Shown: positions 18,050 through 27,347, counted from the first letter of the stretch. The stretch: DNA of 64,000 nt from CALOAD01 sp942491415 (GCA_942491415.1 CALOAD010000014.1:124001-188000); one strand, 5' to 3'. Numbers and translations: made by a program. Notes: generated by a model from the sequence alone, not told the origin.

Positions 18050-19646
18050 TTTTGAGTATTTTTCCTTTCTTTATTAAGCTATGATTTACATCTTTTAAAC
18101 TATCAGGATAATCTTCTCTATAGTGAGAGCCTCGACTTTCTTGCCTTGCTAAAGCCGATTGCACAACCAACTCGGATATGATTATCAAATTTCTTAATTC
18201 GTATTCTCTCACAGACAAACATTTTTGTGTGCAAAATGACTCGCCTACTTCATTTTTTATATTTTCTATATCGGCTAAAGCTTTCTTTAAAGAATATTCC
18301 GACCTTATTATGCTTACATTTTCCCACATTGATTCTTGCAGTTTTTTTATTAAAGAATCAGCATTTTTATTGCTAATAAAAAGATCTTGAGAATAAGCAT
18401 TTATATTTTCATTTATTTTAAAATCTTCTTTATCAACCTCTTGAAAATGAGTAGCCATTAGCTTTTTGGCTAAAAAAACAGGCATTACAGCGCATTCTAG
18501 CAATGAATTACTTGCTAACCGATTTGCTCCATGAAAACCGGTGCAAGCAGTTTCTCCGATTGCAAAAAGCCCCTGGATACCAGTTGATCCATCTATTTGT
18601 GCAGAGACTCCCCCCATAGCATAATGTGCCGAAGGGGATACCGGGATAGCTTCTTTTGTTATATCAATACCGACATCCTTACATTTTTTGGCAATTGAAG
18701 GAAATCTTTTCAGGATTTTTTCCGAATTTATTAAGGTAGTATCAAGTTGCACAAAATCTTTTTCTGTTTTTTTCATTTCAAAAAATATTGATCTTGCGAC
18801 AATATCACGAGGAGCCAAATCTGCCAGAGGATTATAGTTTTTAGCAAAAAACGTCCCCTGTGAATTTTTCAGTTTTGCACCTTCTCCTCTTACAGCTTCT
18901 GATATAAGAAACTTAGTTCCTTCTGATTCAAAAGCAAAAGCCGTTGGATGAAATTGAATAAATTCCATATTTTGAACAATAGCTCCTGCTTTGTATGCCA
19001 GCGCAATACCATCCCCGGTTGAAACCTTGGGATTAGTTGTATTGCTAAATACTTGACCATAACCACCGGTTGCAAGTACTGTAAAAGGTGCAAAAGCGGC
19101 TTCATGTTCTTTTGAATCAAATAAAACAACACCTTTACAATGGTGTTTTGAATCCATTAACAACTCTACGGCTTGTGTATTTTCTTTTATTTCAATATTT
19201 GATCCTTTTTTAACTTCTTTTATAAGTGTTTCTACAATAGACTTTCCCGTCGTATCTCCGCCGGCATGAAGAATCCTTTTTGCGCTATGAGCACCTTCCA
19301 GCGTCAGGCAAAAATCACCTGTTGTTTCTTTATCAAATTCTACACCATATTCCAATAGTTTATTTATTGCAGTTGAACCTTCTTTTGATATTGTTTCAGC
19401 AATTTTAAAGTCTGATAACCCTGCTCCTGCTTTTATAGTGTCATTTACATGTTTATCAATTGAATCTTCAATGTTAAAAGGTAAAACACTTGCTATTCCG
19501 CCTTGTGCGTATTTTGAACTACCATCATCAAGAGTAGTTTTTGAAACAATTAGTATTTTTTTATGATTGTTCGACAGCTCAAGTGCTGCGAGCAGCCCGG
19601 CAATACCACTACCGATTATTATTATTGAATATTGAGATTTTTTCAT
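18030..19646 (-). CDS. nadB: L-aspartate oxidase
   Basis: FAD enzyme that oxidises L-aspartate to iminoaspartate, the first step of de novo NAD synthesis. The 538 residues show the dinucleotide-binding IIGSGIAGLLAALEL, the SSKYAQGGIASVLP loop, GAHSAKRILHAGGDTTGKSI, FIQFHPTAFAFE, the fumarate-reductase-like APRDIVARSI and SAHYAMGGV active-site segments, and the C-terminal ARQESRGSHYREDYP. Length matches the family. It is followed by nadC with a 20-base overlap. nadA (quinolinate synthase), required between the two steps, is not in this window. Confidence 0.96.
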   Translation of the reverse strand: MKKSQYSIIIIGSGIAGLLAALELSNNHKKILIVSKTTLDDGSSKYAQGGIASVLPFNIEDSIDKHVNDTIKAGAGLSDFKIAETISKEGSTAINKLLEYGVEFDKETTGDFCLTLEGAHSAKRILHAGGDTTGKSIVETLIKEVKKGSNIEIKENTQAVELLMDSKHHCKGVVLFDSKEHEAAFAPFTVLATGGYGQVFSNTTNPKVSTGDGIALAYKAGAIVQNMEFIQFHPTAFAFESEGTKFLISEAVRGEGAKLKNSQGTFFAKNYNPLADLAPRDIVARSIFFEMKKTEKDFVQLDTTLINSEKILKRFPSIAKKCKDVGIDITKEAIPVSPSAHYAMGGVSAQIDGSTGIQGLFAIGETACTGFHGANRLASNSLLECAVMPVFLAKKLMATHFQEVDKEDFKINENINAYSQDLFISNKNADSLIKKLQESMWENVSIIRSEYSLKKALADIENIKNEVGESFCTQKCLSVREYELRNLIIISELVVQSALARQESRGSHYREDYPDSLKDVNHSLIKKGKILKNAVPST

Positions 19647-19892
19647 TTGTTATCTTTCTTTTTTATAAAAATTATTCAAATCCCCCACCCCAAGCCACCC
19701 AAGACATAATAAAAAAGCTCCGCCTTTTCAAATCCATAAAGATTTTGATAGTTTAAAAAACATTAAATGGCTATTTTAAAACCGATCCTTGTTTAATAAT
19801 AACTTTAAAAAAAACCTTGTTCAATATTTAAATCATACAATTGTTTTCATAAAAAGATTTTCAGGAAACAAACTATCTGTTAATATTTTAAT

Positions 19893-20312
19893 ATGATTGA
19901 ACTATTTATTTTACCTTTGTTAATTGCTGAAATTGATCCTGCGGATCCTTATGGAAAAACCCACTATCCATCAGGAATAAAACCCCGAGATAAATATGCT
20001 TTTTATGATCATGCTTCTTGTGAATACCCTTCCGTTAGTATTTATAAACACATTAAAGATATTGAAGGAAGAGAGCTTTTACCTGCAATTTATTCTGTAA
20101 AAGTTTATCCTGAGAAAAATTTAATGGTATTTAAACAAAACGGAGTTATTAAAGGCAAGTTAAAATTATCGGGTTATAAAAAGCATAAAAAGTCTATAGA
20201 AGTGCCTTCTTCGACAGCTACAGTGGTTCAAAAACAATTTTTATTGATCGAATATAGATACAAAGATCAAGAAGCGTACGCATTTGCTAGAATTATATTT
20301 GAAAATGAATAA
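19893..20312 (+). CDS. Hypothetical protein (139 aa)
   Basis: No family recognised. The protein starts with a short hydrophobic stretch (ELFILPLLIAE) that might be a minimal signal or anchor, followed by proline- and aspartate-rich sequence and a C-terminal half that reads as alternating beta strands (YSVKVYPEKNLMVFKQNGVIKG, then KQFLLIEYRYKDQ, then YAFARIIF). That suggests a small beta-sandwich or beta-barrel. A 246-base, very AT-rich gap precedes it, with no clear RNA gene or terminator. It stands alone before rimI on the same strand. Codon use and frame look like a genuine gene, but evidence is limited to the intact ORF. Confidence 0.55.
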   Translation: MIELFILPLLIAEIDPADPYGKTHYPSGIKPRDKYAFYDHASCEYPSVSIYKHIKDIEGRELLPAIYSVKVYPEKNLMVFKQNGVIKGKLKLSGYKKHKKSIEVPSSTATVVQKQFLLIEYRYKDQEAYAFARIIFENE

Positions 20313-20398
20313 ATTTTTAGATTTTTAATACGCATTCTGGAAAAAGCAGCAAATTTCAGGTATAATTCAGTTAGATTGCTCAAAATAAGGACTAACCT

Positions 20399-20935
20399 TT
20401 GGATATTGAAATAAGAAGAATGCAACAAAAGGATATTACAGGGATCATGAAGACGGAAAGCGTATCTTTCGGATCTCATCATTGGACTGAACATTCTTTT
20501 GAAGCAGAAATCCAAAATCAAATAGGTCATTATTTTACAGCCGTAGAGCCGGGTACTAATAATGTTTTAGGCTATTGTGGATTTTGGTTGATTCAAGACG
20601 AGGCACATATCACAACCGTTGCCGTTAATCCCAACTATAGAAAAATACATCTGGGCGAACTTCTTTTAAGTCACATGATTAAAGAGGGATATAAACTAAA
20701 TGCAAAATGGTTTACTCTTGAAGTAAGGGCTAGTAATATTGCAGCTCAAGGACTTTATTATAAATACGGCTTTGAAAGTCTTGGTCTTAGAAAAAAATAT
20801 TATCAGGATAATAATGAAGATGCATTGATTATGTGGACAAAAAACATTTGGGAGTCAGGCTATAAAGAACTTTTTGAAAAGTTAAAAGTTGAGCTGTCAG
20901 AAAAAGTTCAAAAACAAAAGATAGCTGTCTCGTAA
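20399..20935 (+). CDS. rimI: Ribosomal-protein-alanine N-acetyltransferase RimI-like (GNAT)
   Basis: GNAT-fold acetyltransferase, expected to acetylate the N-terminal alanine of ribosomal protein S18 or a similar target. Visible blocks are IRRMQQKDITGIM (strand 1-helix 1), the acetyl-CoA motif VAVNPNYRKIHLGELLLSHMI (variant of RxxGxG/A: RKIHLG), WFTLEVRASNIAAQGLYYKYGFESLGLRKKYY, and NEDALIMW, all in RimI order. It starts with TTG at 20399 with AAGGA about ten bases upstream. At 178 residues it exceeds the usual 150 by a C-terminal charged tail (about 148-178). A TATAAT at 20361-20366 is a likely -10 box. Confidence 0.85.
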   Translation: MDIEIRRMQQKDITGIMKTESVSFGSHHWTEHSFEAEIQNQIGHYFTAVEPGTNNVLGYCGFWLIQDEAHITTVAVNPNYRKIHLGELLLSHMIKEGYKLNAKWFTLEVRASNIAAQGLYYKYGFESLGLRKKYYQDNNEDALIMWTKNIWESGYKELFEKLKVELSEKVQKQKIAVS

Positions 20936-20975
20936 TGTGTTTTAATGTTATTAAGCGAATATATTAGTGATTTTA

Positions 20976-21659
20976 ATGGTTATGATAGAAAAATTTTTAA
21001 AGCAAACTGATTTTTTTGAATATAAAAATATTTATCCTAAATTTACAGTAGGAACTTTCATCACGATAATTTTATGTGCTTTCTTGATTATAATAGCAAC
21101 GTTTTCACAAGTTACTTTTAATGTATTATCTATCCCTGTTGATGCAATAATTCATCCTATTAGTACCTTTGCGGGTCATAACTTGGGTGATTTTATACAA
21201 AGTTTTCAATATATCCCTCAAATAGCTGCTGTATTGTTCACGGGAGCACTTTTAGGTCCAAGGCTTGGCTTATTGGCTATCGGTATTTATATATTTTTAG
21301 GAATAATTGGTCTTCCTGTTTTTGCAATGGGTGGTGGGGTCAAGTATGTTGCACAAGTCGGGTTTGGTTATATACTTGGGTATTTAATAGGCGCTTTCAT
21401 TGTCGGGCATTTACTATTAGAAAAATCAGGCTTTTTATCAACCCTAAAAGCCGGTGCTATAAGTGTTACTGCGATTCACTTAACAGGCATAGTCTATTTA
21501 ACGTCTCTGCTTTTAATAAACAACGAACCGTTCTCTCTTATTGTGAGCTGGATATGGCTTTTAAGCGGAATGCAAATATTTTTTGATATATTAATAAGCA
21601 CTGCTGCAATAGCTCTGGCAAAGCCTGTGAGAGGCTTTTTGTGGTTCGCTCTTTCTTAG
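20976..21659 (+). CDS. bioY: BioY biotin transporter substrate-binding membrane protein
   Basis: S-component of a biotin ECF transporter, an integral membrane protein with about six hydrophobic segments. The family motif region LFTGALLGPRLGLLAIGIYIF, followed by GIIGLPVFAMGGGVKYVAQVGFGYILGYL, is clear. Length (about 227) is a little above the usual 190-200 because of an N-terminal extension. I use the ATG at 20976; an upstream GTG at 20967 and an internal ATG at 20982 are alternatives, none with a strong ribosome site. No energising ECF A/T genes and no biotin-synthesis genes are adjacent. Confidence 0.88.
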   Translation: MVMIEKFLKQTDFFEYKNIYPKFTVGTFITIILCAFLIIIATFSQVTFNVLSIPVDAIIHPISTFAGHNLGDFIQSFQYIPQIAAVLFTGALLGPRLGLLAIGIYIFLGIIGLPVFAMGGGVKYVAQVGFGYILGYLIGAFIVGHLLLEKSGFLSTLKAGAISVTAIHLTGIVYLTSLLLINNEPFSLIVSWIWLLSGMQIFFDILISTAAIALAKPVRGFLWFALS

Positions 21660-21679
21660 CTTAAAATCAATCTTAAAAA

Positions 21680-22351
21680 TTAATAATCAATCTCACCTTC
21701 AGCCAAAACTTTAGCTGCGCAACCCCAACCATATGTAAGCGTTCCATCTAGGTTTACACAGTCACGTGTATCACCATCCATACCATTTGGATAAATTCCT
21801 GATCTAGTTAGCCAAAATATAAAAATATCTCTACCGATTTGATTAGGTCCTTTTGAACCGTTTATGTCAACCTTAATTTCACCACAAATTTTATTAAAAG
21901 TTCCTTCCACACCCGTACAAGCACTACTCTTAAGATCAAATTTCATCATTGTACCATCAGCTAAAATAGCCTTAGCATAATTATTATCCCAAAATGCTTC
22001 GACATCGGCTGCATAATCATCACCAAAAAGGTGCCTTACAGAACTTTCATACCAACAACCTTTGGAACTTTTACAATCTTTTATTATGTTTAAATAAGGC
22101 GACAACCCTTCTAAAGCTTCTACATCACCAGCAGCATTAATTTGTGCAGATAGATTTGTGAAACTACCGTTTTCTGCTTCGTATAATTTAACTGCGTTAG
22201 ACAAGGTCGAATACACTTTTTTCAGCTTGGTAACATCAGCAGTGGAATTGGAACTGCTGATCAATGTAGGTATCGATAGTGCGGCTACTACGCCGATAAC
22301 CGTAAGAGTTATCAAAACTTCCGCTAAAGTAAAAGCTCTCTTGTTTCTCAT
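21680..22351 (-). CDS. Type IV pilin-like prepilin
   Basis: Secreted pilin- or pseudopilin-like protein, 223 residues. The start MRNKRA followed by FTLAEVLITLTVIGVVAALSI is a class III (type IV) prepilin signal: a short basic leader, a cleavage site before Phe and Glu at mature position +5, then the hydrophobic helix. The residue before the cut is alanine, not the standard glycine. The C-terminal domain contains several cysteines (CKSSKGC, SACTGVEGTFNKIC) that could form disulfides, and the region after the helix (TKLKKVYSTLSNAVKLYE) is the usual amphipathic continuation. AAGGAG precedes the ATG. It stands alone, so pilus subunit versus minor pseudopilin remains open. Confidence 0.9.
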   Translation of the reverse strand: MRNKRAFTLAEVLITLTVIGVVAALSIPTLISSSNSTADVTKLKKVYSTLSNAVKLYEAENGSFTNLSAQINAAGDVEALEGLSPYLNIIKDCKSSKGCWYESSVRHLFGDDYAADVEAFWDNNYAKAILADGTMMKFDLKSSACTGVEGTFNKICGEIKVDINGSKGPNQIGRDIFIFWLTRSGIYPNGMDGDTRDCVNLDGTLTYGWGCAAKVLAEGEIDY

Positions 22352-22395
22352 TCTTAAACTCCTTAAATAAATAAATATTTAATTTAGTTTAATTT

Positions 22396-22424
22396 ATTAT
22401 AAAATTTATTTATTAGAAAGTCAA
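22396..22424 (-). promoter_or_regulatory. Near-consensus promoter of the prepilin gene
   Basis: On the minus strand TTGACT (22424-22419) and TATAAT (22401-22396) are separated by exactly 17 bases: a sigma-70 promoter with 11 of 12 consensus positions. The -10 box lies 45 bases before the prepilin ATG. The -35 box ends four bases from the edge of the decayed insertion element. Confidence 0.8.
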
Positions 22425-22427
22425 GTT

Positions 22428-22802
22428 GACTCTAGGTTAGCACTTGTTTCGTAACTTCTTTAAATTCCTTTTGTGATTTTTAAATAAAATGATCTCAGTG
22501 TACACCCTGCCATTTATTTCAAAAAATTCAAAAAACAGGCTTGCTCCAAAGTAACTTTCATCGACCTCAATAACACCACAAAACTTTGCTTTTTCTATGG
22601 TTTGATACTCGTATATTAACTCTCTAAAAAGGTCGTAATATTTGTTTGTTGTGTTTCGATTGAACTTTAACATAATTGAAGCCTAAGTAGCAGAAATATC
22701 TGCACAAAAAGCTTCAATTATTTTTCTAATCTTGTAATCGCTTAAAGACTTATTATTATTCATTTCCCTAGACTAACATGATATCCACGCTAATCTAGAG
22801 CC
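22428..22802. mobile_element. Decayed IS1595-type insertion element
   Basis: A 375-base remnant bounded by imperfect terminal inverted repeats: GACTCTAGGTTAGC at 22428-22441 and, read on the other strand from 22802, GGCTCTAGATTAGC (12 of 14 identical). Between them lies a broken transposase reading frame on the minus strand. The 8-base flanks show no matching target duplication. Full elements of this family are usually 0.7-1 kb, so more than half has been lost. The inverted repeats and transposase both being present makes this a relic rather than a chance ORF. Confidence 0.78.
22437..22763 (-). pseudogene. Remnant IS1595-family (IS1016-like) transposase
   Basis: Read from the ATG at 22763, the frame gives a typical N-terminus (a DYKIRKIIEAFC-like helix and DISAT), then an in-frame TAG, then resumes in the same frame with LKFNRNTTNKYYDLFRELI and the DDE-domain hallmark VIEVDESYFGA. 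After that the expected Arg/Gly-rich stretch is missing and the frame jumps to NGRVYTEI, the next family block, before ending early. One nonsense codon, one internal deletion and a truncated C-terminus mean no active transposase. Confidence 0.8.
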
Positions 22803-22874
22803 TTTTTAAATTTAAAAATTTAATTCCTTTGTGATAATATATAAGCTAAAATTGGCGTAATGAAGGGACTATAA

Positions 22875-25527
22875 ATGAACACAGATTATAAACTAACAGG
22901 AAAAGAAATAAGAACTAAATTTATAGAATTTTTTAATAAAAAACACGACCATAAAATCGTTCCAAGCTCTAGCTTGATACCTAATAACCCCACGGTTTTA
23001 CTCACCCCTGCCGGCATGTTGCAATTTGTGCCTATATTTTTGGGATATGAAAAACCACTAGACCCTCCTAGAGCTGTATCTGTTCAAAAATGTGCTCGAG
23101 CTGGAGGCAAAGACTCTGACATAGAAAATGTGGGAAGAACTCCCCGTCATCATACTTTCTTTGAAATGCTCGGCAATTTCAGCTTTGGAGACTATTTCAA
23201 AGAAGAGATAATCCCCTGGTCTTGGGATTTTGTAACAAACGAACTAGGCTTAGATAAAGATAGGCTCTGGATTACAGTCTTTGAAACAGATGACGAAGCT
23301 GCTGAAATTTGGGAAAAAAATGGAATTTCAAAAGACAAAATTTTAAGAAAAGGCAAAAAAGACAATTTCTGGGGACCTCCAGGACCTACAGGACCTTGCG
23401 GACCTTGTTCCGAAATTCATTTCGACCTTGGAGAACAATATTCTTGCGGACCTGATTGCAGCATAGACACTTGTGAATGTGATAGATATGTAGAAATCTG
23501 GAATCTTGTATTTATGGAGCTAAATAAAGACGAAGAAGGTAATTTTACTCCATTAGAAAAGAAAAATGTGGATACCGGCATGGGGCTGGAGCGAATAACA
23601 ATGGTTGTAAATGGGAAAACAAGCACCTTTGAAACCGATCTTTTGATGCCGATTTTAGAAAAAATAACAACAATGTCGGGCAAAAAATACAATGAGAATA
23701 AAAAAACTGATGTAAGTTTAAGAATAATAACAGACCACGCAAGATGTGTAGCTTTTATGGTTGCTGATGGACTTACACCCGGAAATGAAGGGCGTAATTA
23801 TGTTTTGAGAATGATTTTAAGACGCGCTTTAAGACATGGAAAAATTCTCGGAATGCAATTGCCATTTCTGTATAAACTTGCAGATACTGTAATTCATCAA
23901 TACAAAGATGCTTATCCCGAGCTGGAAGAAAAAAAAGATAAAATAATAAATGTTCTAAAAAAAGAAGAAGAACGTTTTGAACAAACCCTTGAAAAAGGTG
24001 AAGGCTTATTAAATGATATTATCAAAAAACTGGAAACTTCTAATAAAAAGGTTTTATCAGGGGAAGAAGCATTTAAACTTTATGATACTTATGGATTTCC
24101 GCTAGAACTTACACTTGAAATAGTTCAAGAAAAAGGAATTGACATTGATATTGAATCGTTTAATCAATGCATGGAAAAACAGCGTGAAATGGCAAAAAGC
24201 GCCCATAACAGCGTAAAACTAACAGATGACCTTGTTTATATAGATGTTTTAGAATCAGTCGGTCCTACAATGTTTTTAGGGTATTCGACAACAAAAGCTT
24301 CTAACTGTAAGGTTCTGGCTCTTTTAAAAGATAATGAGCAAGTCCAAAATATTGAAAAAAACGATGAAGCAGAGTTAATTTTAAGCCAAACACCTTTTTA
24401 TGCAGAATCAGGTGGACAAATAGCCGATAAAGGAATAATCGAAACTGATGGATTTAAAGCAAAAGTAATTGATGTTCAAAAATTTGATGCTTTATTCATT
24501 CATAGAATAAAAGTTTTAGAAGGAAGTATTTCTATAAATGATAATGTAGAAGCAATTATCGAATCTTCTCGAAGAAAAAAATATTGCTTTACACCACACA
24601 GCTGCTCATTTATTGCAATCTGCCCTCAAAGAGGTTCTCGGAAATGATATTGCTCAAGCAGGCTCGCAAGTAGAACCCAATCGCACGAGGTTTGATTTTA
24701 CCTTCGACCGTGCGCTTACAAAAGATGAATTGACAAGAGTTGAAAGAATTATGAACAGTTGGATTTCAGAAAACCTAATTCGTGAAACATCTGAAATGAC
24801 AATGGATGAAGCCAGAAGCTCTGGTGCCATCGCTTTATTCGACGAAAAATACGGAGACAAAGTAAGGGTAATCTCAGTCGGAGATATAAGCAAAGAGCTA
24901 TGCGGAGGTACTCACGTTGAATCTACGGGCGAAATCAGAATTTGCAAAATTATTTCCGAAAGTGCTATTGCATCAGGAGTAAGACGTATTGAAGCAATTT
25001 GTGCAGATACTGCTATTGAATATTTGAATAATAAAGAACAAGAATTAGAGTCAATTGCAAAGTCTATAAAAGCTCCCATTGCAGATACTGTTTTAAGAGT
25101 TGAAAAATTAATTGAAGAATCAAAAAACCAACAAAAACGTATCAGACAGCTGGAAGCAGAAATTGCAAAATCAAAAGTTTCTCAAATAGCAAATAACGCC
25201 AAAGAAATTGAAGGCGGAAAGCTTTTGATAGAAAAACTTGAAGGTTTAACACCCGATGTTTTAAAATCAGCGGTTGATAATGTTTCAGATAAACTAGGAA
25301 ATTGTATTGTAGTTTTAGCATCTGTTTTTGACGGTAAAGTTTCAATAATAGCTAAAGTTTCTGATAATTTTGTAAAAAACGGTATAAATGCAGGAAAGTT
25401 GGTTAATGAAATAGCTACTAAATGTGCAGGCAGAGGTGGTGGCAGACCTAATTTTGCTCAAGCAGGAGCAAAAGACCCTTCAAAACTATCCGAAGCTCTC
25501 GATCAACTATCTGAAGTATTATCTTAA
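22875..25527 (+). CDS. alaS: Alanyl-tRNA synthetase, split by a one-base frameshift
   Basis: Charges tRNA-Ala; essential and normally single-copy. Residues 1 to about 568 are read from 22875 in frame 1, and the rest in the +1 frame. Class II motifs are present (RHHTFFEMLGNFSFGDYF; NYVLRMILRRALRHG), and the second part contains the editing-domain HHTAAHLLQ zinc site, LCGGTHVESTGEI and the C-Ala domain ending GGGRPNFAQAG. The break lies in an A7 run at 24575-24581 just before the HHTAAH motif. Removing one A restores a continuous 883-residue protein, close to the usual 875. Without correction the frame-1 product stops at 24647, losing the editing zinc site. Sequencing error, a recent mutation, or transcript slippage on A7 are all possible. 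Confidence 0.9.
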
Positions 25528-25554
25528 ATTTTGATTTTATAATGCATAATATTT

Positions 25555-25563
25555 TGATATAAT
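25555..25563 (+). promoter_or_regulatory. Extended -10 promoter element before the HD-GYP gene
   Basis: TGATATAAT is a perfect extended -10 (TGnTATAAT), 35 bases before the ATG of the HD-GYP gene. A second TATAAT lies at 25538-25543. No good -35 box accompanies either, as is usual for extended -10 promoters. The same TGATATAAT occurs before manC. Confidence 0.5.
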
Positions 25564-25597
25564 CGAGATAATATTAACTTAATCAGTGAAATGAAAT

Positions 25598-26758
25598 ATG
25601 AGCTCATTTTCTAATATTAATTTTATAAATGCACTTGAAAGTGATAAGTTTGTCACTCTTGTCAACTGGCAAGCAGAAAAATATTTTTCAGATTGCAAAA
25701 ATTTTTCTTTAGCTTGCTTAAGATTTGAAGTAAAGAAAAATAGCAGTCTTGTGCTTTCCAGAACAAAAGTTGAAAGAACTTTAGCCGGACTTGTAAATGC
25801 TTCTATATCTAAAGATAAAGAAATTTTCACTTACGATGGTAATAGCTTATTATTCATGTTTGCTGATCGTTATAAATCTTATGCTTATAAAAAACTTGCA
25901 AGCATTGTCAAAGGCTTATTTGCCAAGTTTCCAACAGAAATTACCGTTCATATTGGTGTCGCTGAATGCCCTGAAAATGGGGTTAATTATGTCGATTTAA
26001 TTGATACGGCTTACTCACAGCAAAAAACTTTTGATGGTCAAAGCTCTGAACTTTACGGCGTTTCAGATCCTGAAATTGATTGGCAGTCTCAAGTTAGTAA
26101 TTCTTTAGAAGAAATTGAAAGCAATATAAAATCTCAGATATTTGCTCAATTAAATTCTTTGATAAAAATCATACACAATTATGACAGTTATCTGGGCGAT
26201 CATTCAGCTTTAGTAGCTCAAGGTGTTATTTTGTTATCCAAAGAATTGGGTTTACCTTGGAAAGAAATTGAAAAAGTATCAATTGCAGCTTTATTGCACG
26301 ATATTGGATATACAGCAATTCCTAAAGAGATTTTTAATAAAAAAGGAAAACTTACATCTGAAGAAAGAAAATTAGTGCAATTACATCCTATAATTGCGTG
26401 TGAGCATATTCTTTCTAAGATAAGTATTTTTGAAGAATATTTACCAATGATTCAAAACCATCACGAATTTTTAGATGGTTCAGGCTACCCGAGAAGAAAA
26501 AGAGGAGAACAAATTCCTCTTGGAGCTCAAATAATTTCAATTGTAGATACTTATCAAGCAATGAAGTCGGATAGACCACATAGAAAAGCAATGAATTTCA
26601 GTGAAATTGCAGATTATTTCATTAAAAACGCAGGAATTAAATGGGATGAAAACCTGATAACAATATTTACAGCTATAATCGCTGATGAAGAATTAAAAGA
26701 AAAATTAAACGAAAAAGACAATTTAACGTTAAGTCTTGTTATGAAAAATCTTGAATAA
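25598..26758 (+). CDS. HD-GYP phosphodiesterase with degenerate GGDEF-like N-terminal domain
   Basis: Predicted cyclic-di-GMP phosphodiesterase of 386 residues. The C-terminal domain has LLHDIGYTAIP (HD at 234-235), LHPIIACEHIL, NHHEFLDGSGYP (288-298) and IVDTYQAM, the complete HD-GYP signature. The N-terminal 150 residues follow the strand/helix pattern of a GGDEF domain (LACLRFEVKK; ITVHIGVAECPENG) but the signature loop reads YDGNSLLF, so no cyclase activity is expected; it may be a binding or dimerisation domain. Monocistronic or followed by the DUF2164 gene (25 bases). A partner GGDEF protein with an intact loop is encoded at 35-36 kb. Confidence 0.88.
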   Translation: MSSFSNINFINALESDKFVTLVNWQAEKYFSDCKNFSLACLRFEVKKNSSLVLSRTKVERTLAGLVNASISKDKEIFTYDGNSLLFMFADRYKSYAYKKLASIVKGLFAKFPTEITVHIGVAECPENGVNYVDLIDTAYSQQKTFDGQSSELYGVSDPEIDWQSQVSNSLEEIESNIKSQIFAQLNSLIKIIHNYDSYLGDHSALVAQGVILLSKELGLPWKEIEKVSIAALLHDIGYTAIPKEIFNKKGKLTSEERKLVQLHPIIACEHILSKISIFEEYLPMIQNHHEFLDGSGYPRRKRGEQIPLGAQIISIVDTYQAMKSDRPHRKAMNFSEIADYFIKNAGIKWDENLITIFTAIIADEELKEKLNEKDNLTLSLVMKNLE

Positions 26759-26783
26759 ACACAATTTACAAGGGCTATAAAAG

Positions 26784-27026
26784 TTGGTTAAAAAAAATAA
26801 AAAAAACTTGATAGAATTGAGCAAAGACAAAAAAGAGTTTATGTTATCAGAAATTAAATCCTATTTTATAAATGAAAGAAGCGAAGACATAGGAGAATTA
26901 GCCGCTATTTTGTTTTTGGATTTCATAACTGAAAAATTAGCCCCGGAGTTTTTTAACCAAGGAGTGAATGAAGCTCACAAATATATGAATGAAAGACTGG
27001 AAGATTTATTTAGTATCCAAAAATAA
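26784..27026 (+). CDS. DUF2164 family protein
   Basis: An 80-residue protein resembling the DUF2164 family: a charged N-terminus, then LSKDKKEFMLSEIKSYFINE, GELAAILFLDFITEKLAPEFFNQGVNEA, matching the family pattern of (E)xIGELAAxxLLDFFxxxIGPxFYNQGV as I recall it. Function unknown. It starts with TTG at 26784, with AAGGG about ten bases upstream. It follows the HD-GYP gene by 25 bases and precedes another small gene by 32, so the three may share a transcript. Confidence 0.7.
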   Translation: MVKKNKKNLIELSKDKKEFMLSEIKSYFINERSEDIGELAAILFLDFITEKLAPEFFNQGVNEAHKYMNERLEDLFSIQK

Positions 27027-27058
27027 AAACGCCGTAATTAATGCAAAAGGAGAAACCA

Positions 27059-27319
27059 ATGCAACCTTTTCAAGCAGGACAACAAGTTCAAATGCGCAAA
27101 GCTCTTTTAATATTCCTAAAACACGTTGGACCGCCTCTTGTTTTATATGTAGATGAACCCGAAGCTGTTTATAAAGAAGTAAAACAAATAATATCTAAAG
27201 CTTCTAACGCTACACCCAAATTAATAGAAAGATTTGGCAAAGGTCCACTAAAAGCAGTGGCTGTTTTAGACACTCAAATAGCAGGAGTTGCGATGCAAGA
27301 CGAAGCTCATATGGCGTAA
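27059..27319 (+). CDS. Hypothetical small protein (86 aa)
   Basis: Unrecognised soluble protein. I choose the ATG at 27059 because an AAAGGAG ribosome site (27045-27051) lies just before it; the upstream ATG at 27041 would put that site inside the gene. The sequence reads as a small alpha/beta fold: ALLIFLKHVGPPLVLYV strand region, helix VYKEVKQIISKA, then KLIERFGKGPLKAVAVLDTQIAGVAMQDE. It is last in a possible three-gene unit ending at a bidirectional terminator. Confidence 0.65.
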   Translation: MQPFQAGQQVQMRKALLIFLKHVGPPLVLYVDEPEAVYKEVKQIISKASNATPKLIERFGKGPLKAVAVLDTQIAGVAMQDEAHMA

Positions 27320-27347
27320 AGCAACTATAGCTATAACTTTCAAGAAT

